Origin: Taibaiella koreensis
Lineage (GTDB): Bacteria; Bacteroidota; Bacteroidia; Chitinophagales; Chitinophagaceae
DNA length: 64,000 nt
Assembly (NCBI RefSeq): GCF_003545715.1
Contig: NZ_QVNU01000002.1
Location: 372,001 to 436,000, forward strand
Direction: 5' to 3'
Positions 8,443-16,302 of this stretch are shown one piece after another; positions within the stretch are counted from its first letter, which is position 1; each line of letters starts with the position of its first letter. Made by a program: the position numbers and the translations under genes. The notes under the pieces are model-generated. The model worked only from the letters and a program-made list of their open reading frames with translations, was not told the DNA's origin and did no database searches.

Positions 8443-9927
8443 TTATCCCTTTTGATGTAGCAAAGCTATCGCAGTTGCTATATTTTTACCATAGCCGACA
8501 TTATATATGTCATTCTTTTTGTACTGAACCTGCTCCTGCCAGGCCTGTCTGTACACAGGGTCATCATAAAAGCGGGCGATCTCCGGTCCCATCTGCTCCA
8601 TTGGCACCATCTTGATCACATCTTTAAGATGATCAATCCCTGTCATGCTGTGCAGACCAGCTGGAAGCTCAGGGGTTGTTATGGTTATTGAGGGCTTACC
8701 CAAAGTCAAAGCTTCTTCCAGACAGGTAGTGACATAGCCCACCACAAGATCGCTGCTCCTGATCAACTGATGAATATTTTCTGATTTGTCTACAATTCTG
8801 ATTCCCCGGCCCTGCATCATCGCTTCATATTCGGATAGCTCCGCCACCGGCTGGAGCGGGTGGGCCTTAAACAGTATTTTGGCACCTGCTGTCTTTAAAG
8901 ACAGCAGGTGCGTAATTAAGGCTTTATTAAACTCGTGCATCATCGGCTGGATCACAACCAAAAGCTGGTTCGAAAGCTCTTTCTTATCGAGAGCATCTTC
9001 CGCCTTCGCACGCATATCGTCAATCTTTTTGTAGCCGACCGGTATGATTTCCTTCTCTTTGAAAAAACCGGTAGCCAGAATGATCTCCTTGGCCAATGTA
9101 CCAAAAACCCAGAGCTGTGTGGGCTTCATAATACGAGATGCTTCAAGAAAACGCCTATCCCAGATATAGGGAGGGTAATGCTGATCAATGGAACCATGCT
9201 GCAATTCAATAAAAGGAATATTGAGCTCCAGGGCTGCCGCCATTATTCCACTACCCATGCACTCAGACCCCAGAACAAAAGGCGGAAGTCTTTTTTTGAA
9301 AAACGAAAAAAAGAATTGCTTTTCACGTAGAAAAAGTGCCAGCACGTCCGCTATAAAACCCGGTTTTATCTCGTCGATATAACCGTTTCGAAGAAAGAAG
9401 TCATTCACCAGTCCCGATAGGCGGGTAGTCATTTCCGTATTAACCGTTATCTTCCGGGGGTGACACTTCTGCTTCAACGCGGCATAATAATAGAGCACCT
9501 GACGGTTAATATGCCAGGGGTAACGAGCCGGCATTAAGAAACCTTGGGGTGAAGGCTGCTCGATAAGCACCGGATCCGGCAATACTTTAAGATCGAGAAT
9601 AGGATCAATAATAGAATTGTAATAAATGCCCTCTTCATTCTTAGAAAGCTTATCTGCCGTGTTGGCCAAAAATAAGATCCTGTTTTTCTTAGCCGCATAG
9701 CGCAAGGTACGAGGCAGGGTTTTGAGCAAACCTGCTATATGGCTGCTATTGCCTTTATTCCTCTCACCAGAGCCGGATGTTGCTGCTATAAGCTTGTAAA
9801 ATAAAGGTATTTTACAGACCTGCCACAAATTCCATCCCTCTGCATTCATCTCTTTCAATAAATCGTAATGATCTTTTTCAAAAGCAGATAAAATACGCGG
9901 TGCATCGGCGAAAGACAATTTCTTCAT
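8443..9927 (-). CDS. GT-B-like capsule/surface polysaccharide protein
   Basis: A 494-residue protein with no confident family name. The middle contains PFIELQHGSIDQHYPP, a QHG loop seen in capsule and glycerophosphate-type GT-B transferases. The C-terminal half carries ILFKAHPL and VVGYVTTCLEEALTLGKP, resembling the nucleotide-binding half of KpsC/KpsS-like and epimerase-like GT-B enzymes. There is no signal peptide. Among assembly genes it could be the transferase for the CMP-linked nonulosonate, since no other sialyltransferase-like gene is present; that is inference. It is separated from the amidotransferase gene by a strong hairpin. Confidence 0.65.
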   Translation of the reverse strand: MKKLSFADAPRILSAFEKDHYDLLKEMNAEGWNLWQVCKIPLFYKLIAATSGSGERNKGNSSHIAGLLKTLPRTLRYAAKKNRILFLANTADKLSKNEEGIYYNSIIDPILDLKVLPDPVLIEQPSPQGFLMPARYPWHINRQVLYYYAALKQKCHPRKITVNTEMTTRLSGLVNDFFLRNGYIDEIKPGFIADVLALFLREKQFFFSFFKKRLPPFVLGSECMGSGIMAAALELNIPFIELQHGSIDQHYPPYIWDRRFLEASRIMKPTQLWVFGTLAKEIILATGFFKEKEIIPVGYKKIDDMRAKAEDALDKKELSNQLLVVIQPMMHEFNKALITHLLSLKTAGAKILFKAHPLQPVAELSEYEAMMQGRGIRIVDKSENIHQLIRSSDLVVGYVTTCLEEALTLGKPSITITTPELPAGLHSMTGIDHLKDVIKMVPMEQMGPEIARFYDDPVYRQAWQEQVQYKKNDIYNVGYGKNIATAIALLHQKG

Positions 9928-9947
9928 GCGCTGTATTCAATATTGAA

Positions 9948-9978
9948 TGCCGGGAACAGAGCATAGCTGTTCCCGGCA
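9948..9978 (-). other. Intercistronic hairpin between amidotransferase set 2 and the GT-B gene
   Basis: The 74-bp gap holds a perfect 12-bp inverted repeat (9948-9959 with 9967-9978; arm TGCCGGGAACAG) with a 7-base loop, followed in the transcription direction by a 14-bp palindrome (9935-9948). There is no T-tract after the stem on the minus strand, so it is a poor intrinsic terminator. RNA processing, a 3' stability stem or partial attenuation are possible. Confidence 0.6.
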
Positions 9979-10001
9979 ACAATTTTTATAATTTCAAAAA
10001 T

Positions 10002-11186
10002 TTATGCAACTTGATCACTTACTTTGCCGTCACTTATTTTATGGCGTAATTTCCACTCACCATCAACGCGGGTCCAAAGGTGCTCTGCCCTCCAACTATC
10101 GATCACTTCCCAGAAATATTCTTCGGTAATATCACAATATTCCAGGAAAGTCTGAAAATATTTAGCGGGGAATTCACCATCAAATTTATTAACCAATGCA
10201 ACACCCTCTTCCCGCGTAATATGTCCGTCTCGAATCTCATGCGCAGTATCAGATGTACAGCGTCCTAAACCAAATTTAATATGGGCTAGGTAGTAATGAA
10301 AGCCGTCAATTTTGTCATCAAGCGATGCATATTTTGAATAGGTGCCTTCACTCCTTACTGGGTTAGCCTGGAAACCTGTGTTTTCTACACAATAGTAATA
10401 ATTTTCCTGTGGTACCCATTTTTTGTAGTAGCCATAGAAATGGATTTCAGTTTTCAATGCGTCTAGTGCATCATCGGCCGGCGGCATGTAAGGCACCAGA
10501 TCCTTTTCACTGACACCATATTTAATCAAATCTTCAGGCCCAACCCCGGAAAAATAGTGTGTCTTCTGATCTGATTTATAATCCCTGGTAGGCTTGAACG
10601 CATTTTTCATATCTCCGCCATATTCTACTTCTCCATTTTCGCCATACATAATCAAAGGAATCTGGTGCTGTACGGCTACTTGCAAAGGGAAATTGGCTTG
10701 CCCGTAAATAAAGGGTTGAAACGGATCACCAAGGATCTCAAAAAAAAGCTTGGTCAGCTTTTTATGTGTTTTTCCAGGAGGTGTTCCTAGAATATTGGCC
10801 AAATCACCAACCCTAATCATATTATGCAAGTTCTGAAAACCGATATCGGTGTATAGATGTGGTGCCCAGGTAACTGTAAGCGGATTCATTCCATACTTAT
10901 GCTTCAATTCGTGCGCAATGTAAGCCGCATCTTTACCGCCACTACAGGGAACGACTACATCATACCGCCCATCATCTCTTCTGAAGCGATCAAGCAAAGC
11001 CATTAACTCTTTTTCGCGCTCGGTCCAATCTATTTTATTTTTTTTAAACTCAGCAAAATTACATGCCGAACAAATACCATTTTCATCAAAAGTGATCCTG
11101 GGCCTTTGATTTGATATCGTACATTTTTTACAAAAGACAACCTCATCCGGTAAATTGTATCTTTGTTTCGTGTTTTTGTGTTCCAT
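10002..11186 (-). CDS. N-acetyl sugar amidotransferase, set 2 (legionaminate-type candidate)
   Basis: The second PP-loop sugar amidotransferase (394 residues), clearly divergent from the first. It has Cys pairs at 19/22 and 39/42, and its PP-loop reads SGGKDAA at residues 82-88. It ends a tight string legF-hisF-hisH-amidotransferase, so it most likely converts an N-acetyl of legionaminic acid or its precursor to acetimidoyl, as the homologous Campylobacter enzymes do for flagellar nonulosonates (PtmG, PseA). The acceptor is inferred from neighbours only. A hairpin follows the stop codon. Confidence 0.85.
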   Translation of the reverse strand: MEHKNTKQRYNLPDEVVFCKKCTISNQRPRITFDENGICSACNFAEFKKNKIDWTEREKELMALLDRFRRDDGRYDVVVPCSGGKDAAYIAHELKHKYGMNPLTVTWAPHLYTDIGFQNLHNMIRVGDLANILGTPPGKTHKKLTKLFFEILGDPFQPFIYGQANFPLQVAVQHQIPLIMYGENGEVEYGGDMKNAFKPTRDYKSDQKTHYFSGVGPEDLIKYGVSEKDLVPYMPPADDALDALKTEIHFYGYYKKWVPQENYYYCVENTGFQANPVRSEGTYSKYASLDDKIDGFHYYLAHIKFGLGRCTSDTAHEIRDGHITREEGVALVNKFDGEFPAKYFQTFLEYCDITEEYFWEVIDSWRAEHLWTRVDGEWKLRHKISDGKVSDQVA

Positions 11187-11195
11187 TTATCTTAT

Positions 11196-11831
11196 TTAAA
11201 TACTTAAAAATTTTTCGTATAAACTCAGTCCTTGTTCTCCACTTTTTTCAGGGTGAAACTGGAATCCAAAGATATTCTTTTTTTGTATTGCGGAACAGAA
11301 TTTAAAGTCTTCATAATAAGTATAGGTCAGAACATTCTCTTCAGAATCAGTTTCAACATAATAAGAATGAACAAAATACATAAATAAATCATTCAATATG
11401 TCATCAAAGGGCCCGCCTGCAAGTGGCTCCTGCCTGGTAAATATCTTATTCCAACCTATATGTGGTATTTTAAGCTTGTTATCTTTCCAGACTTTCGGGA
11501 ATCGCTTTACATTACCTTCGATTATACCAAGCCCTTCACATTCACCAAACTCTTCACTGGTATTCAGCAATAGCTGCATACCGAGACAAACGCCCATTAG
11601 AGGCTTCTCTTGCGCCGCATAGGTCTTTACCACTTCAGTTAATCCTTTTGACTTCAACCGTTCCATGGCCACAGGAAAAGCGCCTACTCCCGGCAATATA
11701 ACGGAATCAGCCCCCAGAATTTCATCTTTATCTGAAGTTAGTATCGGCGTATACCCTACATGGCGACAGGCCTGATCAATACTGTAAATATTACCCAAAC
11801 CGTAATCTATAATAACAACGCTCTTTTTCAT
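11196..11831 (-). CDS. hisH: HisH-like glutamine amidotransferase, set 2
   Basis: A class I glutaminase of 211 residues, paralogous to the one at 5894-6505. C82 in GVCLGMQ with H193 and E195 in FHPEK form an intact catalytic triad. It begins VVIIDYGLGNIYS, the usual HisH start. It sits 9 bp upstream of amidotransferase set 2 and 3 bp after its HisF partner, so it should deliver ammonia to that enzyme. The region looks AT-rich compared with the leg genes upstream. Confidence 0.88.
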   Translation of the reverse strand: MKKSVVIIDYGLGNIYSIDQACRHVGYTPILTSDKDEILGADSVILPGVGAFPVAMERLKSKGLTEVVKTYAAQEKPLMGVCLGMQLLLNTSEEFGECEGLGIIEGNVKRFPKVWKDNKLKIPHIGWNKIFTRQEPLAGGPFDDILNDLFMYFVHSYYVETDSEENVLTYTYYEDFKFCSAIQKKNIFGFQFHPEKSGEQGLSLYEKFLSI

Positions 11832-11834
11832 CAG

Positions 11835-12677
11835 CTATCGGCAATAAATATTGTTAGTATGTAAATGTTCTTTCAATTCAACAAGGTTGAAAGGTTTGAA
11901 CTTCATAAATGACCTTCCGCTGAGTAGAAAGTCAATATTTCCTTCAGCCCTGTCGTTCATATCCGATCGCAAGTGTTTAATGGCATCGTAATGCAATACG
12001 GAAGCCAGGCATACGGCATCCGTGCTCCCATTAAATAACAAATTTTCAACATCTTCAATACTACCGGCGCCACCATGTACGATGAGCGGTATTGAAATTC
12101 CATCAGCAACCTGTTGAATCAGCCGTTGATCAAACCCTTTTCCTGTCCCTTCATAATCGACCGAAGTCAGAATAATTTCCCCTGCACCTAAATCTTCTAC
12201 CTTCTTAGCCCACTCAACAACCTCTACCCCGGTATATTCCCTTCCATTATCTGTAAAGGCAAAATATTGATCTCCATCTTTTATAGCCTCAATTGCAACG
12301 ACTATGGTTGATGATCCGAACTCTCTTGAGGCCTCCTTAATAAACTGAGGATTTTTTATGGCAGCAGTATTTATCGAAACCTTATCCGCTCCAGCCTTAA
12401 GCATGGTCGTTATATCCTGAAGCGTTCTTATGCCGCCGCCGACCGTGATGGGAATAAAAATGCTTTTTGCAGTCTCCTTGACAATTTCCTGCAGACCATT
12501 CCTTTCGTATAGGGAGGCGACCACATCCATGAACACAATCTCGTCAGCTCCCTGATTATAATAATACTGAGCAAAATCGGCAGGCCTGCCTAGTACCCGT
12601 AACCCTTCAAGGTGTATTCCCTTTACCAGGTTTGGCCCCTTGATATCTAACCTTGGGATGATTCTAACTGTTTTCAT
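11835..12677 (-). CDS. hisF: HisF-like ammonia-channel subunit, set 2, with longer C-terminus
   Basis: A HisF-family barrel of 280 residues, about 25-30 longer than canonical HisF. Strand 1 reads IIPRLDIKGPNLVKG, so the Asp11 equivalent is kept, but the Asp130 position is Glu (VVAIEAIKDG). The extra length lies after the last phosphate-binding strand and includes DMNDRAEGNIDFLLSG. The pattern is the reverse of set 1. It overlaps legF by 14 bp and precedes hisH by 3 bp. A role as ammonia conduit for the adjacent sugar amidotransferase is more likely than histidine synthesis. Confidence 0.87.
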   Translation of the reverse strand: MKTVRIIPRLDIKGPNLVKGIHLEGLRVLGRPADFAQYYYNQGADEIVFMDVVASLYERNGLQEIVKETAKSIFIPITVGGGIRTLQDITTMLKAGADKVSINTAAIKNPQFIKEASREFGSSTIVVAIEAIKDGDQYFAFTDNGREYTGVEVVEWAKKVEDLGAGEIILTSVDYEGTGKGFDQRLIQQVADGISIPLIVHGGAGSIEDVENLLFNGSTDAVCLASVLHYDAIKHLRSDMNDRAEGNIDFLLSGRSFMKFKPFNLVELKEHLHTNNIYCR

Positions 12678-13365
12678 TGTGGTTACTTTTACTTAAAAAT
12701 TCTGCATAGGCCCAATCTGCCGGAACATCCAGATCAACCGCGTATCTTTGGTCCATCACATATTTCCTAATAGCGGAAAAAGCACTAAGACTTGCCTTTG
12801 CCCTCAGGCTGTCGGCATTGATAACATATATAGCACCATTATAGGCGTAAACCGCCGGTACATCCTGTCTGCGCACATAGTCGCCCGTACCTTTAGCAAT
12901 CCGCAACAGTCCATTTTCCTGCTCTTCAAAAAGATTATAATAGGGATTTAGCGCCGATTCGGTTACAGAAACGACCATATCCAGTTCGTAATGAAATAGG
13001 CCAAGCGCTTCCTCCAAGTGCCTCCGCTCCCGGAAGGGCGAGGTGGGCTGCAGCAGCACTACAGCATCATAGTTGTTGCCTCTATCTTGGTAAAATCCCA
13101 ACGCATGCTGTAGCACGCCATAGCTGCCAACGGTATCTGTGGCAAGTTCCTTTGGGCGCATAAAGGGTATCTCATAGCCTATCAGCCCGGCGCATTCCGC
13201 AATGTTCTTATCATCGGTGCTCAGGCAAATGTCTTCATCGCCGGCGAACTGCCGTGCATACTGCAGGCTGTAATGCAACAGCGGCTTTCCATTCAGCGGC
13301 TTTATATTCTTGCCGGGAATGCCCTTGGATCCGCCCCTTGCCGGGATGATAAATAATATTTTCAA
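12664..13365 (-). CDS. legF: CMP-nonulosonate (legionaminate) cytidylyltransferase
   Basis: Activates a nonulosonic acid with CTP. The N-terminal nucleotide-binding motif IPARGGSKGIPGKNIK and the later LQPTSPFR are those of the NeuA/LegF/PseF family; 233 residues is the usual size. Neighbouring legI, legG, legC, legB and ptmE identify the substrate as legionaminate rather than Neu5Ac. The start is TTG at 13365-13363, two bases after the ptmE stop (TAACATTG); no ATG or GTG start lies upstream in frame. It overlaps hisF of set 2 by 14 bp. Confidence 0.88.
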   Translation of the reverse strand: MKILFIIPARGGSKGIPGKNIKPLNGKPLLHYSLQYARQFAGDEDICLSTDDKNIAECAGLIGYEIPFMRPKELATDTVGSYGVLQHALGFYQDRGNNYDAVVLLQPTSPFRERRHLEEALGLFHYELDMVVSVTESALNPYYNLFEEQENGLLRIAKGTGDYVRRQDVPAVYAYNGAIYVINADSLRAKASLSAFSAIRKYVMDQRYAVDLDVPADWAYAEFLSKSNHNENS

Positions 13366-13367
13366 TG

Positions 13368-14438
13368 TTACAGCTTTAAGTGTTTGATATCTTCCTGCGC
13401 TTTGCGGTAGTCTTCATGTTTCCCAATATCGAGCCAATAACCAAGTATAGGGAAACTGATCACCTTTTTCTTCATGCCTATCAACGTTTCGATAAGATCG
13501 GTCACATCAAAAAAAGAATCGGGAATGTGCGCGACCATACTCCTTTTCATCAGGTAAATTCCTGCACTGGAATAATAGGTATAGCGAGGCTTTTCTTTTA
13601 GCGACCGGACCGTAGTATTGTCACCATCTACTTCCATCACAGCATAGGGAATATCGACATGATAGCTCGTAGCGGCTATTGCCATATCGGCGTCCTGGCC
13701 TTTAAATTCCGTATAGAATTCGTAGAAATCGATTGTGGTCAGCAGATCGGAATTCATGATCAAGATCACGTCGTTCTCAAAATCTTCTACGAGCTTCACA
13801 GAACCGATGGTACCCAATGGTTTCTCTTCCCGGATATAACGTATACTCAACTCTCGGGAAGCCCCATCACCAAAATGGTTAACCAGCTGATCCCCCAGAT
13901 AATTTATACTCAGGTAAATATTGCATACGCCATGAGCGGCCAGGCGGTCCACATTGTGTTCGATGATCGGCTTTTCCCCGATCTTCAGTAATGGCTTTGG
14001 CGTATTTTGCGTAAGCGGCAGCAAACGCTGTCCTTTGCCGCCGGCCATAAGCACCACATCGACGGGCAGAGTAAATTTATACTTATAAAGATTCAGTATT
14101 TCGATAAGAGCAAAATTGCTATCCACTACCGGCACAAAAAATATGCCTTCTTTCCGGAAGTATTCCAACACCTGCGGTGTAATATTATCTTGCTGCAGGT
14201 ATTTGAAGTCGGTCATCATGACCTGGTCTACTGTTTCATTAATCCCTATCCCTTTCAGCAATCCCCGCCTGATATCACCGTCTGTTAATGCACCTACCAG
14301 TTTCTGCTCCTGATTGACCACAAAAAGAACATTAGCAATAAGCCCTTGCTCATCGATGATCGACAAGGCCTCCTTTATCGTAAGCGTCTCAGGAATAAGA
14401 TGATTATTCATTTCAGGCATTATAAAAAATTTAGGCAT
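13368..14438 (-). CDS. ptmE: CBS-domain sugar nucleotidyltransferase (PtmE-type GlcN-1-P guanylyltransferase)
   Basis: Two tandem CBS motifs occupy about residues 15-120 (for example VGALTDGDIRRGLLKG). They are followed by a nucleotidyltransferase domain with LMAGGKGQRLLPLTQNTPKPLL and later NSDLLTT. This architecture is that of Campylobacter PtmE, which makes GDP-glucosamine for the GDP-linked legionaminate pathway. Its presence beside legB indicates the pathway here runs on GDP- rather than UDP-sugars. ATG 14438 is used; ATGs at 14420 and 14411 (MNNHLIPETLT) are also plausible starts. The CBS pair may sense nucleotides. Confidence 0.82.
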   Translation of the reverse strand: MPKFFIMPEMNNHLIPETLTIKEALSIIDEQGLIANVLFVVNQEQKLVGALTDGDIRRGLLKGIGINETVDQVMMTDFKYLQQDNITPQVLEYFRKEGIFFVPVVDSNFALIEILNLYKYKFTLPVDVVLMAGGKGQRLLPLTQNTPKPLLKIGEKPIIEHNVDRLAAHGVCNIYLSINYLGDQLVNHFGDGASRELSIRYIREEKPLGTIGSVKLVEDFENDVILIMNSDLLTTIDFYEFYTEFKGQDADMAIAATSYHVDIPYAVMEVDGDNTTVRSLKEKPRYTYYSSAGIYLMKRSMVAHIPDSFFDVTDLIETLIGMKKKVISFPILGYWLDIGKHEDYRKAQEDIKHLKL

Positions 14439-14454
14439 TAACGTACAAAATAAA

Positions 14455-15129
14455 TTACTTATCTATGTATTTAATCAATTGAAATGCCTCTGCATATTCC
14501 ACGCCTGCAATTGCCCCTCGGTGTACTGCAAGTGCTTCAATGTTTCGAATGCTCCTTGGGAATGGGTGTTCACCCAGCTCGGATTGATAAACACTCAGGA
14601 TCTCTATCTTTCTGCTAAAATATGCAGAGATATCTACAAAATAATTTGGCAAAAATACTTTTTCAGCTAGAGCCGGCGCAAATTCGGTTTCAGAAATACA
14701 TTCATACAAAAGCACTCGTTTCAGAAAAGGATATCTAAAAGATTTCGTACAAGCCATTACAGCGTCAAAAGTAATTCGGTGGTCAGAATGAGCATCGGAA
14801 CGGTTAAGGCAGTATACTATTTCTGGCTGCGTTTCCATAAAAATTGCCGAGATTTCGGGAACCATCTTTATAATTGAGCTGCTGGATAATGACATAGTAG
14901 GATATTCCAGCTTGAATGTTTTCTTAATTCCAACCATCTGTGCGACCTTCTCTATTTCTTCCTGTCTTGAGGCTACCCTTTCCTTCTTGAACTGGCCAGA
15001 GGATTCCGAAATGTTGGTAACAATTAACCAAAATACATTATCACCCATGGCGACGTGCTTTAAAATACTTCCTCCGGCACCTATTATCTCATCATCGGGA
15101 TGAGCTGATATAACGATAACGTTTTTCAT
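14455..15129 (-). CDS. PIG-L/LmbE family deacetylase
   Basis: A 224-residue zinc-dependent N-deacetylase-like protein. It begins VIVISAHPDDEIIGAGGS with the metal-binding HPDDE motif, and RSDAHSDHR near residue 115 gives the second metal histidine. PIG-L enzymes remove N-acetyl groups from GlcNAc-like sugars. It lies 4 bp after legG and 16 bp before ptmE. It could deacetylate a legionaminate intermediate so the GNAT enzyme nearby can add another acyl group, or act on GDP-GlcNAc; this is inferred from context. Confidence 0.82.
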   Translation of the reverse strand: MKNVIVISAHPDDEIIGAGGSILKHVAMGDNVFWLIVTNISESSGQFKKERVASRQEEIEKVAQMVGIKKTFKLEYPTMSLSSSSIIKMVPEISAIFMETQPEIVYCLNRSDAHSDHRITFDAVMACTKSFRYPFLKRVLLYECISETEFAPALAEKVFLPNYFVDISAYFSRKIEILSVYQSELGEHPFPRSIRNIEALAVHRGAIAGVEYAEAFQLIKYIDK

Positions 15130-15133
15130 ATAC

Positions 15134-16297
15134 TCAATAAGTTATATTTTTATATATAAGCTTTTTATCCAATTCAATTTTTGCTAGTACGGATACTATT
15201 TTCTCGGTAGATTTTCCATCCCCGTAGGGATTAATTTTTAAAGCAACTTTTTCCCGGAATGCCTCATCATTCAAAACAAAAGATATGGCTGCGGTAATGT
15301 CATCTTTATTATTGCCAACAAAAACGACGTTATCTCCACATAGTCGGTCTCGCTGCCTTTCCCCGATATTGATCGCCGGCAACCCAAGCGAAGCGACTTC
15401 AACCAGACCCGAACTTGAATTGCCGACCAGATATCGGGCATGACGCAAAAGATTGATATACGTTATTCTGTCAAGATTTTGAAACAAAGTAAACCTCTGT
15501 GGATACCTCAAAGTATACTCTTTATACGCTGAAATGATTGCAGCGTTTCCTGCGTCTGAATTTGGATAATTAATAAAACAATATTGATCTGTCTCCAGTA
15601 TAGCGTCAAGGGTCGTTCGAATATGTTCATCTTGCTGTTCTACCTGGGTTATTATAGGATGTTGGATGAGCACACAATAATCTGAAATATCCTTGCCATT
15701 GCTCACTTTCATAGTAGCATCCGTCCGCGACATTTCCGGCAGGTTCACTAACCTGTCCAGCGCAGGATTACCCACCACAAAAATACGCCATTCATCTTCC
15801 CCGAGTTTTAACAGTGTAGTCTTATGCTCGGGAAGTGTGGGGAAATGTATGTGTGCAAATTTGCTCGCTGCATACCTTGTAGAGTTATCGATATTGCCGT
15901 CTTTAGCAATGTCGCCACCAAAAAAATGCGCAACAGGTATATCCATATAGGCACAAGTCATTGTTACCGTGATCGCTTCCTCCCTGTCTCCCGCTACCAG
16001 CACAATATCAGGCCTTTCATTAATAAAGATATGGGCGAGATTGGGTATCTGATAACCTATAGAAACGATCCTTCCGATTTTTTCATTGGAATCCACCAAG
16101 TTGTAAACCTTTCCTGCAATTTCAAACCCATCAGCTTCGACCTGCTTTACAGTGAGGCCAAAATTATCAGACAGATGTGGTCCCGTAACAATTAATGAAA
16201 AATCAAATTGTTCATCCGTATTTAAACGTTCATATACTTTAAAGAGCAGATCGTAGTCGGACCTGGCTCCGGTAACAGCAATAATCTTCCTTTTCAT
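15134..16297 (-). CDS. legG: Hydrolysing NDP-sugar 2-epimerase (LegG/NeuC)
   Basis: A 387-residue GT-B-fold epimerase of the NeuC/LegG type that inverts C2 and releases the nucleotide, giving the 6-deoxy-mannose-type diacetamido sugar condensed by LegI. Features are TGARSDYDLL at the start, VAGDREEAI, GNSSSGLVEV and GERQRDRLCG. ATG 16297 (MKRKIIAVTG) is chosen over an upstream frame that runs into the GNAT gene; the gap to that gene is then 5 bp. It is the only 2-epimerase in the window, so no dedicated WbpI is seen for the WbpABDE sugar. Confidence 0.88.
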   Translation of the reverse strand: MKRKIIAVTGARSDYDLLFKVYERLNTDEQFDFSLIVTGPHLSDNFGLTVKQVEADGFEIAGKVYNLVDSNEKIGRIVSIGYQIPNLAHIFINERPDIVLVAGDREEAITVTMTCAYMDIPVAHFFGGDIAKDGNIDNSTRYAASKFAHIHFPTLPEHKTTLLKLGEDEWRIFVVGNPALDRLVNLPEMSRTDATMKVSNGKDISDYCVLIQHPIITQVEQQDEHIRTTLDAILETDQYCFINYPNSDAGNAAIISAYKEYTLRYPQRFTLFQNLDRITYINLLRHARYLVGNSSSGLVEVASLGLPAINIGERQRDRLCGDNVVFVGNNKDDITAAISFVLNDEAFREKVALKINPYGDGKSTEKIVSVLAKIELDKKLIYKNITY

Positions 16298-16302
16298 AGT
16301 GG

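Noticed and set aside
5122-12677. Histidine biosynthesis genes hisF and hisH
   Set aside because: Two copies of each, next to sugar amidotransferases; each HisF lacks one catalytic Asp; no other his genes. Amidination is the better reading.
15134-16297. The 2-epimerase as WbpI for the diacetamido uronate
   Set aside because: Its motifs (GARSDYDLL, GERQRDRLCG) fit the hydrolysing NeuC/LegG type and it sits inside the leg block.
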